From NCBI GenBank assembly GCA_014523525.1, contig JAATVL010000126.1, positions 1 through 6,658 on the forward strand: 6,658 nt of DNA, read 5' to 3'. Shown piece after piece: positions 5,358 through 6,658 of the stretch; position 1 is the first letter of the stretch; each line of letters begins with the position of its first letter. Position numbers and translations under genes: made by a program. Under the pieces are notes generated by a model, which made no database searches, was not told the DNA's origin, and was given only the letters and a program-made list of their open reading frames with translations. The DNA is from Nitrososphaerales archaeon TH703 (GTDB taxonomy: Archaea; Thermoproteota; Nitrososphaeria; Nitrososphaerales; Nitrososphaeraceae).

Positions 5358-6089
5358 ATGGGACGCAAGGATTGGTATTACGTCCATCTTCCAAAGCTCT
5401 TAATTAAGAGACTTGATAACTTTCTCGAAAGTCCCCAAGCTAAACGTACAGGCATGTACAATAAACCAGAGCTATTAAGAAGGTTGATTAATGATTTTCT
5501 GGAGGAACAGGAAACACTCTACAATAGATTAGAGTCTATCGAGGAATTTATATCAGAGATAAAAGAATCTGATCACGTTCTCATTACTTTTAATGATAAA
5601 TCGCAATTTGAGCAGATAGTATTTAATTTTGTGAGAAGAGGCATTATTAGCAACAATATAATTGTGCTTTTTATCGCCGCTAAGGACGAGTCACAATTTA
5701 TACAGGCCCTTAACAAGATCAAAAATATAAATTCACATTTTTCCTCACAAGATATAGTGGTTCTTAGAGCAGATGACTATCATCAAGGTGGAATATATTT
5801 GATAGAACCGATTCTTAAAAGATTGGAAGGCATTATACAAACAGCTCGGGATAAATCTAAGTCTGGGTTGAGTCTAATTGGTACCTTACCAGGAGAATTG
5901 ATAGAACAGGGCAAACATGATGAGGCTCATAATATTGAAATTCAGTTTAATGAAGCCATTCACAAATCTGAATTTCCTGCCACATTGCTATGCTTATATA
6001 GATCCCTTCCGAAGGCGCTTGAAGGCCGTTTCTCGGGATGTCATGATCTCATAATCAAACGCGCTGTTACTTCTACTGGGTTACAATAG
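5358..6089 (+). CDS. Ribbon-helix-helix / MEDS-domain fusion, putative sensory transcription regulator
   Basis: A 243-aa soluble protein. Residues 5-50 have the ribbon-helix-helix pattern: a short strand (YYVHLP, 7-12), helix A (LLIKRLDNFLES), a Gly-containing turn and helix B starting NKPELLRRLINDFLE (35-49). This fold dimerises and inserts its strand into the DNA major groove. A charged, probably coiled-coil linker (49-70) leads to a MEDS-like domain (about 72-234), a RecA/KaiC-like sensory domain named from methanogen sensors and the dichloromethane regulator DcmR: HVLITFND (73-80), an FxxxGI segment (91-96), DIVVLRADDYHQGG (132-145) and ATLLCLYRSLPKAL (208-221), ending near GCHDLI. No Walker A motif is visible. 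It probably regulates genes in response to an unknown ligand or redox signal; targets may include itself or the adjacent hydrolase. The domain calls are from pattern recognition, the RHH more firm than the MEDS. Confidence 0.82.
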   Translation: MGRKDWYYVHLPKLLIKRLDNFLESPQAKRTGMYNKPELLRRLINDFLEEQETLYNRLESIEEFISEIKESDHVLITFNDKSQFEQIVFNFVRRGIISNNIIVLFIAAKDESQFIQALNKIKNINSHFSSQDIVVLRADDYHQGGIYLIEPILKRLEGIIQTARDKSKSGLSLIGTLPGELIEQGKHDEAHNIEIQFNEAIHKSEFPATLLCLYRSLPKALEGRFSGCHDLIIKRAVTSTGLQ

Positions 6090-6090
6090 T

Positions 6091-6116
6091 TTACCTATCG
6101 GAAGTGATTCAGGTAA
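6091..6116. repeat. Short inverted repeat after the regulator stop codon
   Basis: TTACCT (6091-6096) and AGGTAA (6111-6116) are perfect inverses with a 14-bp spacer, starting one base after the TAG stop. No T-tract follows, so it is a poor terminator. It lies about 45-70 bp upstream of the hydrolase TATA box and could be an operator. Six-base arms can occur by chance. Confidence 0.25.
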
Positions 6117-6161
6117 CGAAACAGGCCTTTGGTTTACAGTAAGGAGATGGTAAGCCCCAAA

Positions 6162-6171
6162 TTTTAAATAC
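6162..6171 (+). promoter_or_regulatory. TATA box for the alpha/beta hydrolase gene
   Basis: TTTTAAATAC is centred about 27 nt before ATG 6194, giving a predicted start at the ATG itself. This separates the hydrolase transcriptionally from the regulator despite the 104-bp gap and shared direction. Confidence 0.55.
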
Positions 6172-6193
6172 AAAGAGAGGACTTTTGACCGTT

Positions 6194-6658
6194 ATGAATA
6201 GACAAATTTCAAATCAAACACAAAATACAATAATGCAATACAAAAAGGTAACGATTGATGACCTCTCTGTGTTCTACAGAGAAATTGGAGACCATAGTAA
6301 TCCAAAGCTTGTGTTGCTTCATGGATTTCCTTCTTCTTCTCATCAGTACCGCAATCTTATGCCTGCCTTAGCGAGCCACTTCCATGTCGTTGCGCCAGAC
6401 TATCCTGGTTTTGGTAACTCAGAATTTCCGACTCCGGATAAATTTGACTACACGTTTGATCGCATCTCCGAGATAATGGAAAACTTCTTGAAGACCATAG
6501 GCTTCACACAATTTGGGCTTTACATGCAGGACTATGGTGGTCCCGTTGGATTCAGAATCATAACCAAACATCCTGAATGGTTAGAATGGTTAATAGTCCA
6601 GAATACAAACGCCTATGAAATTGGCTTTACTAGTGCCTGGGATCAACTACGTAATGCA
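6194..6658 (+). CDS. Alpha/beta hydrolase, epoxide hydrolase/haloalkane dehalogenase-like (N-terminal part, cut by window edge)
   Basis: The first 155 codons are open from ATG 6194 to the window end; the catalytic His and later acid are beyond the edge. The fold signatures are present: HGFPSSSHQYRNL with the oxyanion-hole HG at 43-44, APDYPGFGNS (67-76), and the nucleophile elbow MQDYGGPVGF (111-120) with Asp113 in the nucleophile position. An Asp, not Ser, nucleophile marks the epoxide hydrolase/haloalkane dehalogenase group, which forms an alkyl-enzyme ester with the substrate. Tyr rather than Trp follows it; classical dehalogenases use that Trp to hold halide, so a different substrate is likely. 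QNTNAYE (136-142) is typical of a family common in bacteria. A second ATG (residue 14) is possible, but the TATA spacing favours 6194. GC by hand count is about 44% over 6241-6480, above the transporter genes, which suggests acquisition from bacteria. Confidence 0.88.
   Translation, partial: MNRQISNQTQNTIMQYKKVTIDDLSVFYREIGDHSNPKLVLLHGFPSSSHQYRNLMPALASHFHVVAPDYPGFGNSEFPTPDKFDYTFDRISEIMENFLKTIGFTQFGLYMQDYGGPVGFRIITKHPEWLEWLIVQNTNAYEIGFTSAWDQLRNA

Noticed and set aside
1..6658. CRISPR arrays, tRNA or rRNA genes, insertion sequences
   Set aside because: I saw no regularly spaced repeats, cloverleaf-like sequence, conserved rRNA segments, transposase motifs or terminal inverted repeats.

Overview
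This window looks like chromosomal DNA of an archaeon, most likely an ammonia-oxidising Thaumarchaeon (Nitrososphaerota, Nitrososphaera/Nitrosocosmicus-like). The assignment rests on AT-rich DNA (about 35% GC in hand-counted stretches of the transporter genes), TATA-box promoters placed about 27-33 nt before start codons (leaderless or nearly leaderless transcripts), an archaeal-type tungstate/molybdate ABC transporter, a MEDS-domain regulator and a secreted two-repeat protein of a kind I associate with this phylum. It is inference from style and content, not from a marker gene.

Left part, minus strand (1-1667): the N-terminal 68 codons of a small Rossmann-like protein running off the left edge; a T-tract; a 372-aa exported protein made of two homologous repeats, with its own TATA box and an upstream cluster of CGATTAA sites; and a 45-aa membrane microprotein with a strong Shine-Dalgarno. 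A 103-bp divergent gap follows, and then a plus-strand 40-aa protein with nine cysteines (1771-1893). The two microproteins are easy to miss.

Centre, plus strand (2070-5004): a compact three-gene operon encoding a periplasmic-type binding protein, a six-TM permease with an EAA loop, and an ATPase with a C-terminal TOBE domain. This is the wtpABC/modABC layout and should import tungstate or molybdate. A TATA box, overlapped by an imperfect palindrome, lies just upstream.

Right part, plus strand: a 353-bp gap without convincing genes but with a tandem 10-bp repeat and a TATA box; then a 243-aa protein fusing a ribbon-helix-helix DNA-binding domain to a MEDS sensory domain; then the first 155 codons of an alpha/beta hydrolase with an Asp nucleophile (epoxide hydrolase/haloalkane dehalogenase superfamily), bacterial in look and higher in GC than its neighbours, cut by the right edge.

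The best leads are the RHH-MEDS regulator with a tandem repeat at its own promoter, the Cys-rich and membrane microproteins, and the duplicated secreted protein with an NCP/NHP Cys-to-His swap. I see no CRISPR array, tRNA, rRNA, transposase or phage genes.
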